Position numbers and translations under genes: made by a program. Shown here piece by piece: positions 1-8,489 of a stretch of 64,000 bases of DNA; the first letter of the stretch is position 1, and every line of letters starts with the position of its first letter. This stretch comes from DATJZH01 sp052146815 (GTDB taxonomy: Bacteria > Actinomycetota > Actinomycetes > Streptosporangiales > Streptosporangiaceae): the NCBI GenBank assembly GCA_052146815.1, contig JBKQMG010000026.1:1-64000 (forward strand), in the 5' to 3' direction. The notes beneath the pieces are model-generated. The model was not told the DNA's origin. It did not search any database and saw only the letters and a list, made by a program, of their open reading frames with translations.

Positions 1-1
1 C

Positions 2-760
2 CGCCTTCGCCAAAGCTCGAAGCCTGGGCGCCACTTTGGCTTGGAGTTTCGACTCAGCCGTCCGGCGCGCACGCCGGACTTCCGGTACAGCCCCAGCATC
101 GGCCTGCGTCCCGGCGCAGGCCGCAGCCCCTCGCGCGTCCGCACGCCGTCCTTCGGCCGTTCCCCGGGCTCGGGCCGCGGCGCCGTCTTCCGCCAGGAGC
201 ACGGCTCGGGCCCTGCCGCCGGGACCGGCCTTGCCTCCGGAGCCGGCCGGCTGCCGGGCCGCAGCTCCAGTCCGGTTTTCCGCCTGGCCTCGCGCGGCGG
301 CCGTGGTCCCTCGTTCAAGTCCAGGTCCCCGAGCACGTCCGGCCTGTCGCTGCGCTCTGGCCCCTCCTTCCGCCCCGGTTCGGGCTACCCGGGCGGCTCC
401 GCGTCGAACGGCTCCGGCGGCCCCCGCGCAGCCGTCGCCGGCCGGCCGGTCACCCTGCGGCTGCGGGCCGGCCGGCGCCGCGACGGCCTCGTCGGCGGCG
501 GGCCGCTGAGCGGCATGCTGCCGCGCCGCCGGGTCTTCACGACGTCGCGGCCGGCCGCGCCGCGCTTCCGGGGACGGCAGCCCGGCTCCGGCGCCATGAC
601 CGGGGCGTCAGCTTTCCGGTCCGCGGCCCGTTCCCGGGGCAAGACGGCGCGCATCCAGACCGGGCGCCGGTCGGTTCTGCCGCTGTGGACGCGCCGGCGC
701 CGGGGCGGCCGCTCGGCCGTCTGGCGGATCGGCAGCAGCAGGACAGGAGGCATGCGGTGA
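2..760 (+). CDS. Basic low-complexity protein, 5'-truncated by window edge
   Basis: The reading frame is open from the first bases of the window to a TGA at 758-760, so the true start probably lies upstream. The product is extremely rich in Arg, Ser, Gly and Pro and shows no domain I recognise. Its stop overlaps the GTG start of the PBP2 gene (GTGA arrangement), which suggests translational coupling. In actinobacteria the gene just before mrdA is normally mreD, so this could be a disordered tail of an MreD-like protein, but nothing visible here proves that. It may also be a chance GC-rich open frame. An in-frame TTG at 41 is the first possible internal start. Confidence 0.4.
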   Translation, partial: RLRQSSKPGRHFGLEFRLSRPARTPDFRYSPSIGLRPGAGRSPSRVRTPSFGRSPGSGRGAVFRQEHGSGPAAGTGLASGAGRLPGRSSSPVFRLASRGGRGPSFKSRSPSTSGLSLRSGPSFRPGSGYPGGSASNGSGGPRAAVAGRPVTLRLRAGRRRDGLVGGGPLSGMLPRRRVFTTSRPAAPRFRGRQPGSGAMTGASAFRSAARSRGKTARIQTGRRSVLPLWTRRRRGGRSAVWRIGSSRTGGMR

Positions 761-2871
761 TCCCCGCTTCCCGGCGCCGGCTCGCCGTGCTGTACCTGGT
801 GCTGGGCGGCCTGCTGGCCGGGCTCGGCTATCGCGTCTACTACCTGCAGGTCACGACGCATTCCTCATACGTGGCGCTGGCGAACCAGGACCGGGTCAGG
901 GACGTGATCCAGCCGTCGGTGCGCGGGGAGATCCTCGATGACACGGGCGCTCCGATGGTGGACGCCCACTCCTCCATGGTCGTCTCGGTCAACATGGCCA
1001 AGGTGTCCCAGGAACCAGGCGGCGGCGTCGCCGAGCTGAAGAAACTCGCCGCTCAGCTCGGCATCCGGGACTCGGTCATGACCGACAAGGTGCGCATCTG
1101 CACGGTCGGCGTGCCGCAGCCCTGCTGGCCGGGCTCGCCTTATCAGCCCATCCCCGTGGCCCAGAATGTGCCCGACAAGTTGGCACTTCAGGTGCTGGAG
1201 AACCAGCGCGATTACCCGGGGGTCACGGCGGAGGTAGCGCCGGTCACGCACTACGTCCAGCCGGTGTCCACCGCCGCCTCGCAGATCGTGGGCTACCTGC
1301 AGCCGATCACGTCACAGGAGGTCAAGAGCCTCGGCGTGCCGGTCACGGGCATCTCCAGCGAGGACCTGGTGGGCCAGGCCGGGCTGGAGCAGGAGTACGA
1401 CAAGCAGCTGCGCGGGCGCCCCGGCCAGCAGGAGGTGGCCGTCAACGCGGGTGGGCAGGTCACCCAGACGATCAAGCAGGTCCGGCCGCAAGCCGGCGAC
1501 AACCTGGTCACCAGCATCAACGGCCAGCTGCAGCAGGACACCGAGGACATCCTGCGCACCGCCATCCTGAAGACGCAGGCTGAGGGCAACGGCGCGGCCA
1601 CGACCGGCGCCGCGGTGGTGATGACCACGACCGGCCGGATCGTGGCGATGGCCAACTACCCCACTTACAACCCGAGCGTGTGGAACAGCGGGATCTCCAA
1701 GCGCGAGTTCAGGAAACTGTTCGGCACCGCCGACTCCGAGCCCATCCTGGACCGGGCGACCCAGGGCGAGTACGCGCCGGGATCTACCTGGAAGGTGACC
1801 TCCACGGCGGCTGCCGTGGCCGCCGGCTACTCCCTGTATGGCGACTACGACTGCCCGGCGACGGTCTCGATCGACGGGCACTCCTACGCCAACGACGGGA
1901 ACCCCAACGAGGGCCCGATGACGCTCAACACGGCCCTCGTCCAGTCCTGCGACACCGTGTACTACGAGCTGGCCTACGACATCTGGCAGAAGGACCACCC
2001 CGGTGAGGACACCGTCAGGTCCCCGCACGCCCCGGTGCAGGAGATGCAGAAGATGGAACTGGCCTGGGGATTCGGCCGGGACACCAACGTCGACCTGCCC
2101 GGCCAGAGCGCCGGCACCGTCCCGACCAGGGAGTGGCTGTACTACTTCTGGAAGGGCAACGCGCACCGCGGCCAGGACTGGTGCAAGTACGGCCGGGCCA
2201 ACGGGTCCTACCTCCAGCAGATCGAGTACGACGACTGCACGTCCGGCAACGTGTGGACGCCAGGCCAGGCGGTCATCGCCGCCATCGGGCAGGGCTACGT
2301 GTCCGTGACCCCGCTGCAGCTGGCCAGGGCCTACGCGGCGCTCGCCAACGGCGGCAAGCTGTACAGCCCGCGGGTGGGCGAGGCCCTGCTGTCCCCGAGC
2401 GGGAAGGTGGTGCGGCGGATCAGCCCGCCGGTGGTCCGCCGCCTCCCGGTCGCCAGGTCGACCCTCGCCTACATCAGGACCGCCCTGAGGGGCGTGGTGA
2501 CCTCGGGCACGGCGGCGGGCGCCTTCGGCGGCTTCCCGCTCAGCAAGGTCTGCGTCGCCGGCAAGACCGGTACCGCCCAGGCGTACGGCAAGGTGGCCAC
2601 GTCGGTCTTCGCCTCCTTCGCGCCCTGCGGCGACCCCAGGTACGTCGTGGTGATGATGATCCCCGACTCCGGTTACGGCGCTGACGTCTCCGGTCCGGCC
2701 GTCCGGCAGATCTGGGACGACATCTACGGGCTCGAGGGCCACAAGGCGGCGCTGCCGGGCGGCGCGCTGCCCGCGCTGCCGCACGCGAACAAGGCGGGCC
2801 AGATCGTGGTGAGCACCGGCGCAGCGAAAGGACCGGCCGGCGGATCACGCCGAGGGGGGCAGCGGAAATGA
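757..2871 (+). CDS. mrdA: Penicillin-binding protein 2 (class B PBP, elongasome transpeptidase)
   Basis: The product is a 704-residue class B PBP that crosslinks peptidoglycan during lateral or tip growth together with RodA. An N-terminal membrane anchor (about residues 9-30) is followed by a dimerisation/pedestal region and the transpeptidase domain. The acyl-enzyme motif STWK is at 343-346, the second motif appears as SCD inside VQSCDTVYYELA, and KTGT begins near residue 603. I chose the GTG at 757 because AGGAGG lies six bases upstream (745-750) and the anchor then starts directly; the longer frame from 685 has no such site. The stop overlaps the rodA ATG, so the pair is co-translated. Confidence 0.93.
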   Translation: MIPASRRRLAVLYLVLGGLLAGLGYRVYYLQVTTHSSYVALANQDRVRDVIQPSVRGEILDDTGAPMVDAHSSMVVSVNMAKVSQEPGGGVAELKKLAAQLGIRDSVMTDKVRICTVGVPQPCWPGSPYQPIPVAQNVPDKLALQVLENQRDYPGVTAEVAPVTHYVQPVSTAASQIVGYLQPITSQEVKSLGVPVTGISSEDLVGQAGLEQEYDKQLRGRPGQQEVAVNAGGQVTQTIKQVRPQAGDNLVTSINGQLQQDTEDILRTAILKTQAEGNGAATTGAAVVMTTTGRIVAMANYPTYNPSVWNSGISKREFRKLFGTADSEPILDRATQGEYAPGSTWKVTSTAAAVAAGYSLYGDYDCPATVSIDGHSYANDGNPNEGPMTLNTALVQSCDTVYYELAYDIWQKDHPGEDTVRSPHAPVQEMQKMELAWGFGRDTNVDLPGQSAGTVPTREWLYYFWKGNAHRGQDWCKYGRANGSYLQQIEYDDCTSGNVWTPGQAVIAAIGQGYVSVTPLQLARAYAALANGGKLYSPRVGEALLSPSGKVVRRISPPVVRRLPVARSTLAYIRTALRGVVTSGTAAGAFGGFPLSKVCVAGKTGTAQAYGKVATSVFASFAPCGDPRYVVVMMIPDSGYGADVSGPAVRQIWDDIYGLEGHKAALPGGALPALPHANKAGQIVVSTGAAKGPAGGSRRGGQRK

Positions 2872-4187
2872 GCTCGCTTCCCGGCCTGCAGCGCCGCCTC
2901 GGCCGGTCCGGCGGCAGCCCGCTCAGCGGACGGCGGACGGCCTCGTCGTCCTACGGCAAGCTCGCTCCCGTCCGTCCCGGCGCGCCGGGGCGCCCGGGCA
3001 CGGGCCCGTCCGTCCCGGCGCGGCGGCGGAGCGCCGGCTCGCTGCTTCGGCGGCTGCTCGGGCGCCAGTCCGCGCTGCGGCATTTTGACTGGGCGCTGCT
3101 GCTGGCGGTGCTCGCGCTCAGCCTGGTGGGCACCCTGCTGGTCTGGTCGGCGACGCAGCCGTCGCTCGTGCAGTCCGGCGCGAACCCGCACACCTACCTG
3201 ATGAAGCAGCTGCTGAACATCGGGCTCGGGCTGATCTTCATGGTCGCCGTCAGCGCCCTCGATCATCGCCGGCTCCGGCTGTACGCGCCGTTCCTTTACG
3301 CAGCGGCGTGCCTCGGCCTGCTGGTCGTGCTCACGCCGCTGGGCAGCATCGTCAACGGCGCGCACTCGTGGATCTCGCTGCCGGGCGGCTTCCAGATCGA
3401 GCCGTCGGAGTTCGCCAAGCTCGCCGTCATCCTGCTCGTCGCGATGGCACTCGGCGAGCTCAGGCTCGGCGAGACCCGGCCGGGCCTGCGAGCCGCGGGC
3501 CTGGCCATCGCCGCCGCCGCCGTGCCGATCCTGCTCGTCATCGCCGAACCGGACCTCGGCGTGGTCATGCTCCTGATAGCTCTGCTCATCGGCATGATCG
3601 CCCTGTCGGGCATCCGGCTCTACTGGCTCGCGGCACTCATCGCCGGGGGCGCGCTGGCCATCATTGCGGTGGTTAAGCTGCACCTGCTCAAGGCCTATCA
3701 GGTCAGCCGCCTGACCTCATTCCTGCATCCATCCTCGGACCCGCGCGGCACCGGCTACAGCGCCGCTCAGGCGAAGATCGCGATCGGCTCGGGCGGCTTT
3801 TCCGGCCAGGGCCTGTTCCACGGCCAGCTCATCGCCGGCAACTTCGTGCCCGAGCAGCACACCGACTTCATCTTCGCCGTCGCGGGAGAGGAACTCGGGT
3901 TCGTCGGGGCTCTCGTGATCATCGTCCTGCTGGCGTTCGTGCTCTTTCGGGCCCTGCGGATCGCGGCGAGAGCGGACGACCAGTTCGGCATGCTCGTGGC
4001 CTCGGGCATCGCCATCTGGTTCGCGGTGCAGTCCTTCATCAACATCGGGATGACCGTGGGCATCATGCCGGTCACCGGACTGCCGCTGCCGTTCGTGTCC
4101 TACGGCGGTTCCGCCATGTTTGCCGACATGATCGCGATCGGCGTCCTGGAGGCCGTGCACCGGCGCCGGACCGTCTTCACCAGCTGA
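2868..4187 (+). CDS. rodA: RodA/FtsW/SpoVE (SEDS) peptidoglycan glycosyltransferase
   Basis: This is a 439-residue polytopic membrane protein of the SEDS family, which polymerises lipid II into glycan strands as the partner of PBP2. About 60 basic, disordered N-terminal residues precede roughly ten hydrophobic helices. Family signatures include AEPDLGVVMLL in the middle, FAVAGEELGFVGA, and the C-terminal PVTGLPLPFVSYGGS near residues 401-415. The ATG at 2868 overlaps the mrdA stop by four bases (ATGA), the usual arrangement of this pair. A strong hairpin follows 35 bases after the stop. Placement next to mrdA favours RodA rather than FtsW. Confidence 0.93.
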   Translation: MSSLPGLQRRLGRSGGSPLSGRRTASSSYGKLAPVRPGAPGRPGTGPSVPARRRSAGSLLRRLLGRQSALRHFDWALLLAVLALSLVGTLLVWSATQPSLVQSGANPHTYLMKQLLNIGLGLIFMVAVSALDHRRLRLYAPFLYAAACLGLLVVLTPLGSIVNGAHSWISLPGGFQIEPSEFAKLAVILLVAMALGELRLGETRPGLRAAGLAIAAAAVPILLVIAEPDLGVVMLLIALLIGMIALSGIRLYWLAALIAGGALAIIAVVKLHLLKAYQVSRLTSFLHPSSDPRGTGYSAAQAKIAIGSGGFSGQGLFHGQLIAGNFVPEQHTDFIFAVAGEELGFVGALVIIVLLAFVLFRALRIAARADDQFGMLVASGIAIWFAVQSFINIGMTVGIMPVTGLPLPFVSYGGSAMFADMIAIGVLEAVHRRRTVFTS

Positions 4188-4222
4188 CGGCCGCCGCTCA
4201 CCCGGTGGCAGATCCATTAACA

Positions 4223-4259
4223 GGTAAAGGCAGGAGCCTGGCAGGCCCCTGCCTTTACC
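4223..4259. terminator. Bidirectional hairpin between convergent rodA and exporter genes
   Basis: A perfect 12-bp stem, GGTAAAGGCAGG (4223-4234) with CCTGCCTTTACC (4248-4259), encloses a loop that can itself form a small GCCT/AGGC stem. It lies between the stops of two convergent genes. There is no long U-run, as is common for actinobacterial terminators. Its position and symmetry support termination from both sides. Confidence 0.75.
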
Positions 4260-4282
4260 GGATCATGAAACCACCCGGCGGG

Positions 4283-5323
4283 TCACGGGACGCCCGGCGG
4301 CTGGGCTGGCTCCGCCTCCGGACCGGGGCGGCCGCGGGCCTCGGTCCCGTCCTCGGCTGCGGCTCTGGTCGCCGTGCTGGTCCCGTCTTCGGCGCTGGCC
4401 TCGGCCGCAGCCCCGGCCCTGGCTGCCTTCGGGAGGGCGACCGCCGGCGGCTTGCCGTTCCGCCAGGGCTGCGCCAGGGCCAGCCAGACGCCGGCTCCGG
4501 CCAGCAGGACGGCGCACAGCACCCAGCCGAGCGCGGTGGTGCCGACGCCGACGTACTTCAGGCCCGAGGCGAAAATGACGAAAGTGATGATCGGCCTGAT
4601 ATAGCGGTCGGGCGCGCGGGAGGACAGCAAGGAGCCGACCAGGACCGCCGGGACGCTGCCGATGACGATCGACGCCGTGACGGCGAACTCGATGTGCCCG
4701 AACGCCAGCGCGCCGAGCGCTGCCGCCAGCGTCAGCGGGACGGCCTGGGTCAGGTCGGTGCCGACCAGCTGGCTCGCGCCCAGCAGCGGGTACACGAAAA
4801 GCAGCAGCACGATCATCAGCGAGCCGGAGCCCACCGAGGTCATTCCCACGATGACGCCGCCGGTCATGCCGATGACCACTGTCACCGCCGGCCGTACGGT
4901 GATGTCGCGGACGGCGCCGGTGCGCTCGTTGCCGCCGCGCCGGTCCAGGACGTAGCGCAGCACCATGGCGGCCGCGCCGACCAGCAGCGCGGTGCCGAGG
5001 ATGATCTCGATGTTCTTCTCGGCCGCGGCGGCGTGGCCGATCAGGTGCAGCAGGTAGGCGCCGACGAACGCCATCGGGACCGAGCCCACCACCATCCAGC
5101 CGACCAGGCGCAGATTCACCGTGCCCTTGCGCAGGTGCACGGCGGCGCCGACGGGACGCATCAGGACGGCGGCGACCAGGTCGCTGGAGATGGCAGTCGA
5201 TGGCTTGACGCCGAAAAGAAGGATCAGCATCGGCGTCATCAGGGCGCCGCCCCCGGCGCCGGTCAGTCCGACGAGCATGCCGACGACCGCGCTGCCGAGC
5301 ACGATGTAGGGATCGACGTGCAC
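4283..5323 (-). CDS. TauE/SafE-family membrane exporter
   Basis: A 346-residue multi-spanning membrane protein of the TauE/SafE (DUF81) family, which exports sulfite or sulfonate-type organic anions. The N-terminal hydrophobic repeat carries GLTGAGGGALMTPMLILLFGVKPSTAISSDL, and the second half repeats the pattern (GMTSVGSGSLMIVLLLF), the typical internal duplication. I place the start at the GTG read from 5323 because GAGGAGG lies about eight bases upstream on the minus strand; a longer frame to 5365 adds only unlikely Gly/Pro residues. The last 60 or so residues are Ala/Glu-rich and probably cytoplasmic. It is a single gene facing rodA; the substrate cannot be read from sequence. Confidence 0.85.
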   Translation of the reverse strand: MHVDPYIVLGSAVVGMLVGLTGAGGGALMTPMLILLFGVKPSTAISSDLVAAVLMRPVGAAVHLRKGTVNLRLVGWMVVGSVPMAFVGAYLLHLIGHAAAAEKNIEIILGTALLVGAAAMVLRYVLDRRGGNERTGAVRDITVRPAVTVVIGMTGGVIVGMTSVGSGSLMIVLLLFVYPLLGASQLVGTDLTQAVPLTLAAALGALAFGHIEFAVTASIVIGSVPAVLVGSLLSSRAPDRYIRPIITFVIFASGLKYVGVGTTALGWVLCAVLLAGAGVWLALAQPWRNGKPPAVALPKAARAGAAAEASAEDGTSTATRAAAEDGTEARGRPGPEAEPAQPPGVP

Positions 5324-5462
5324 CTGCGGGCCTCCTCGGGGCGGGCCTCCGGGCGTGAAGCCCAACAGCTTAGCCAGCGAACAGGTCCGCTTTGTAGAAA
5401 ATGGGTCCGGGGGCCAGCGGCGCGTTCGCGACGGCGCCGGCTGAGAAGCGCTGGCCCGTCGG

Positions 5463-5468
5463 TAGGCT
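5463..5468 (+). promoter_or_regulatory. -10 element of a probably leaderless transcript
   Basis: TAGGCT fits the actinobacterial -10 pattern TAnnnT and ends exactly six bases before the ATG at 5475. No Shine-Dalgarno sequence is present. Transcription would start at or next to the A of the ATG. The -35 region is not clear. Confidence 0.45.
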
Positions 5469-5474
5469 GTGGTA

Positions 5475-7478
5475 ATGCCCGTGCCGTCTGTCTACCCGCA
5501 GCTCGAGCCGCTCCTGCCGCTGGTCCGTAAGCCGATACAGTATGTGGGCGGCGAGCTGAACTCTGTCGTCAAGGACTGGGACGCCACCGACGTTCGCTGG
5601 GCGCTGATGTACCCCGACGCCTACGAGGTCGGCCTGCCCAACCAGGGCATCCAGATCCTGTACGAGGTGCTCAACGGCGCCGACGGGGTGCTGGCCGAGC
5701 GTACCTACAGCGTCTGGCCGGACCTGGAGGCGCTGATGCGCGAGCACCAGGTCCCCCAGTTCACCGTCGACGCCCACCGGCCGGTAAGGGCCTTCGACGT
5801 GCTGGGCGTGAGCTTCGCGACCGAGCTCGGCTACACCAACCTGCTCACGGCGCTCGACCTGGCAGGCATCCCGCTCTCGGCGGCCGACCGGGGGCCCGGC
5901 GACCCGCTGGTGCTGGCCGGCGGCCACGCGGCGTTCAACCCCGAGCCGATCGCCGAGTTCCTCGACGGCGCGGTTCTCGGCGACGGCGAGCAGGCCGTGC
6001 TGCGCATCACCGGCCTGATCCGGGCCTGGAAGCAGGCGGGCGAGCCCGGCGGCCGGGACGGCCTGCTGCTGCGGCTGGCCCGGGAGGGCGGGGTCTACGT
6101 GCCCCGGTTCTACGACGTGGAGTACGCGCCGGACGGCCCCATCCGGCGGATGGTTCCCGCGCTGCCGGGCGTGCCGCGGGCGGTGGCCAAGCACACCGTC
6201 ACGGACCTCGATGAGTGGCCTTACCCGGCTAAGCCGCTGGTGCCGGTGGCAGAGACCGTGCACGAGCGGTTCAGCGTGGAGATATTCCGCGGCTGCACCA
6301 GGGGCTGCCGGTTCTGCCAGGCCGGGATGATCACCCGCCCGGTCCGCGAGCGCTCCATCACCACGATCGGTGACATGGTGCAGACCGGCCTGGAGGCCAG
6401 CGGCTACTCCGAGGTGGGGCTGCTGTCACTGTCCAGCGCCGATCACAGCGAGATCAATGAGATCGCCGTCGACCTCGCCGACCGGTACGAGGGCACCAAC
6501 ACCAGCCTGTCGCTGCCCTCGACGCGGGTGGATGCGTTCAACGTCACGCTGGCCGACGAGCTGAGCAGGAACGGGCGCCGGTCGGGGCTGACCTTCGCGC
6601 CCGAGGGTGGCACCGACCGGATCCGCCGGGTGATCAACAAGATGGTCACCGAGGACGACCTGATCAAGACGGTGACCACCGCGTACGCCAGCGGCTGGCG
6701 GCAGGTCAAGCTGTACTTCATGTGCGGGCTGCCGACCGAGACTGACGAGGACGTTCTGGCCATCGGCCGGGTCGCACGGCGGGTGATCGAGGCCGGGCGC
6801 GCGGCCACCGGCCGCCGCGATATCCGCTGCACCGTCTCGATCGGCGGTTTCGTGCCCAAGCCGCACACGCCGTTCCAGTGGGCGGCGCAATGCGACCACG
6901 AGACCGTCGACGCGCGCCTGCGGGCTCTCGGGGCTTCGCTGCGCTCCGACCGCGCTTACGGCAAGGCGATCGGGTTCCGGTATCACGACGGCAAGCCGTC
7001 AGTCGTCGAGGGGCTGCTGTCGCGCGGTGACCGGCGCGTCTCGAAGGTGATCCGGGCCGCCTGGGAGGACGGCGCGCGATTCGACGGCTGGAGCGAGAAC
7101 TTCTCCTACGAGCGGTGGGAGCGCTGCGCCAAGACGGCCCTGGCCGACGACGGAGTGGATCTCACCTGGTACACCACCAGGGAGCGGCCCTACGACGAGG
7201 TCCTGCCGTGGGATCACCTGGACGCCGGACTGGACCGGGACTGGCTCTGGCAGGACTGGCTCGCCGCGATTGACCCGGCGGGCGCCGCCGAGGTCGAGGA
7301 CTGCCGGTGGACGCCGTGCTTCGAATGCGGCGTCTGCCCGGCCATGGATACCGAAATCCAGGCCGGGCCGACCGGGGCCAGGCTGCTGCCGCTCATTCCC
7401 GTCGGCCGCCAGGCCGGCGCCGACCCGCATTCCGGCGCTAAGTCCGCCCGGAATGCGGGACCGGAAAGCGGGGCGTAA
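5475..7478 (+). CDS. TIGR03960-type radical SAM protein (B12-binding-like N-terminus)
   Basis: A 667-residue radical SAM protein of the family that pairs with DUF2344 proteins, either as a fusion or, as here, as a neighbour. The first ~230 residues resemble a cobalamin-binding-like domain (ALMYPDAYEVGLPNQGIQILYEVLN). The 4Fe-4S site CxxxCxxC (RGCTRGCRFCQ) uses Cys274, Cys278 and Cys281. A Cys-rich stretch near the C-terminus (CFECGVCP) may hold another metal site. Its reaction is not established; gene context links it to tRNA/ribosome functions. The start at 5475 rests on the -10 element six bases upstream. The DUF2344 gene follows after three bases. Confidence 0.85.
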   Translation: MPVPSVYPQLEPLLPLVRKPIQYVGGELNSVVKDWDATDVRWALMYPDAYEVGLPNQGIQILYEVLNGADGVLAERTYSVWPDLEALMREHQVPQFTVDAHRPVRAFDVLGVSFATELGYTNLLTALDLAGIPLSAADRGPGDPLVLAGGHAAFNPEPIAEFLDGAVLGDGEQAVLRITGLIRAWKQAGEPGGRDGLLLRLAREGGVYVPRFYDVEYAPDGPIRRMVPALPGVPRAVAKHTVTDLDEWPYPAKPLVPVAETVHERFSVEIFRGCTRGCRFCQAGMITRPVRERSITTIGDMVQTGLEASGYSEVGLLSLSSADHSEINEIAVDLADRYEGTNTSLSLPSTRVDAFNVTLADELSRNGRRSGLTFAPEGGTDRIRRVINKMVTEDDLIKTVTTAYASGWRQVKLYFMCGLPTETDEDVLAIGRVARRVIEAGRAATGRRDIRCTVSIGGFVPKPHTPFQWAAQCDHETVDARLRALGASLRSDRAYGKAIGFRYHDGKPSVVEGLLSRGDRRVSKVIRAAWEDGARFDGWSENFSYERWERCAKTALADDGVDLTWYTTRERPYDEVLPWDHLDAGLDRDWLWQDWLAAIDPAGAAEVEDCRWTPCFECGVCPAMDTEIQAGPTGARLLPLIPVGRQAGADPHSGAKSARNAGPESGA

Positions 7479-7481
7479 CGG

Positions 7482-8489
7482 ATGCCGCGCCCGGTTCCGG
7501 GCGGGCCGCCCAGTCCGCCGGTCGCTCAGCGTCTTGTCATCCGGTACGCTAAACGCGGAAGGATGCGTTTCGCGAGTCACAGGGATATTGCCCGTGCGAT
7601 TGAGCGGGCAGTGCGAAAGGCGGATTTGCCGGTCGCCTTTTCGTCAGGATTCTCGCCGCATCCGAAGATTTCTTATCCTGGCGGTGCTCCGACCGGCGCT
7701 GCGAGTGAGGCCGAGTACTTTGAGATCGCCCTCACCGGATCACGGGATCCGGCGCAAGTGCGAGATCGGCTCGACGCAGCCCTGCCGGACGGGATTGACG
7801 TGATTGAGGTGGCCACGCTCGACGCAGAGCGCGGCGGCCTGCGACTGGAGGCGTCGCAGTGGCAGGTGGAACTGCCCGGCGTCGCGCCAGCCGAGGCACA
7901 GGCGGCGGCGACGGCGTTTCTCGCCGCGCCTGTCGCAGAGGTGGAACGTCTTACCAGTAAGGGAATCCGGCGCTTCGATGCTCGCGGTGCCGTGGTCGCC
8001 CTAGAGGTTGACCGGCGCGCCGATGAAGACCACGACGCCGGATGTGCGATACTTCGAATGGTTGTTCGGCAGATGACACCTGCCGTCCGACCCGATGACA
8101 TCCTGGCCGCGCTCCGCAATGTGTCGGCCCTTACGCCGTCGTCGCCTCCATTGGTGACGCGACTGGCGCAGGGACCGCTCGGTGCGGAAACCGCAGCTGC
8201 CGGGACCGGCCTGCCGGGGAACTCCGGGACAGCCGAGTCCGGGCCCTCGGGGCCCACGGCGCAGGTGCCTCAGCCGACTGGGCGGGGCGCGGCACAGGGA
8301 CAGGGAAAGGCAACGCGCCTGGGGCACGAGGACGCTCAGTCAGCGTCCGCAGCTCCGGTGAGCGCGTACGAACAGTTCCCGCGCGGCGCCGCGGAAGGTC
8401 CGGAGACGGATCTGGGCGCCCGGGAGCCTGACGGGAGAGATTGCCCGGATGCTCGAAACCGAGCGGCAGAACGCAGAATCAGAACCTGA
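7482..8489 (+). CDS. DUF2344 / TIGR03936 radical-SAM-linked protein
   Basis: 335 residues; the first ~220 match the DUF2344 family that accompanies TIGR03960 radical SAM enzymes (RLVIRYAKRGRMRFASHRDIARAIERAVRKADLPVAFSSGFSPHPKISY contains the conserved SHRD and GFSPHPK blocks). The remaining ~110 residues are low-complexity Pro/Ala/Gly and unlikely to fold. The gene starts three bases after the radical SAM stop and overlaps the RNase E/G gene by 41 bases, so the three are probably one transcript. The function is unknown; the family is thought to act with its radical SAM partner on RNA or protein. Confidence 0.85.
   Translation: MPRPVPGGPPSPPVAQRLVIRYAKRGRMRFASHRDIARAIERAVRKADLPVAFSSGFSPHPKISYPGGAPTGAASEAEYFEIALTGSRDPAQVRDRLDAALPDGIDVIEVATLDAERGGLRLEASQWQVELPGVAPAEAQAAATAFLAAPVAEVERLTSKGIRRFDARGAVVALEVDRRADEDHDAGCAILRMVVRQMTPAVRPDDILAALRNVSALTPSSPPLVTRLAQGPLGAETAAAGTGLPGNSGTAESGPSGPTAQVPQPTGRGAAQGQGKATRLGHEDAQSASAAPVSAYEQFPRGAAEGPETDLGAREPDGRDCPDARNRAAERRIRT

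Noticed and set aside
1312..2784. 490-residue open frame antisense to mrdA
   Set aside because: Val/Asp/Arg/Gly-rich composition typical of the complement of a GC-rich gene; no domain, and the sense strand is clearly PBP2.
4205..5530. 441-residue plus-strand frame across the exporter gene
   Set aside because: Composition is low-complexity Asp/Arg/Gly/Gln; the minus strand encodes a well-conserved TauE-type protein with a good ribosome site.
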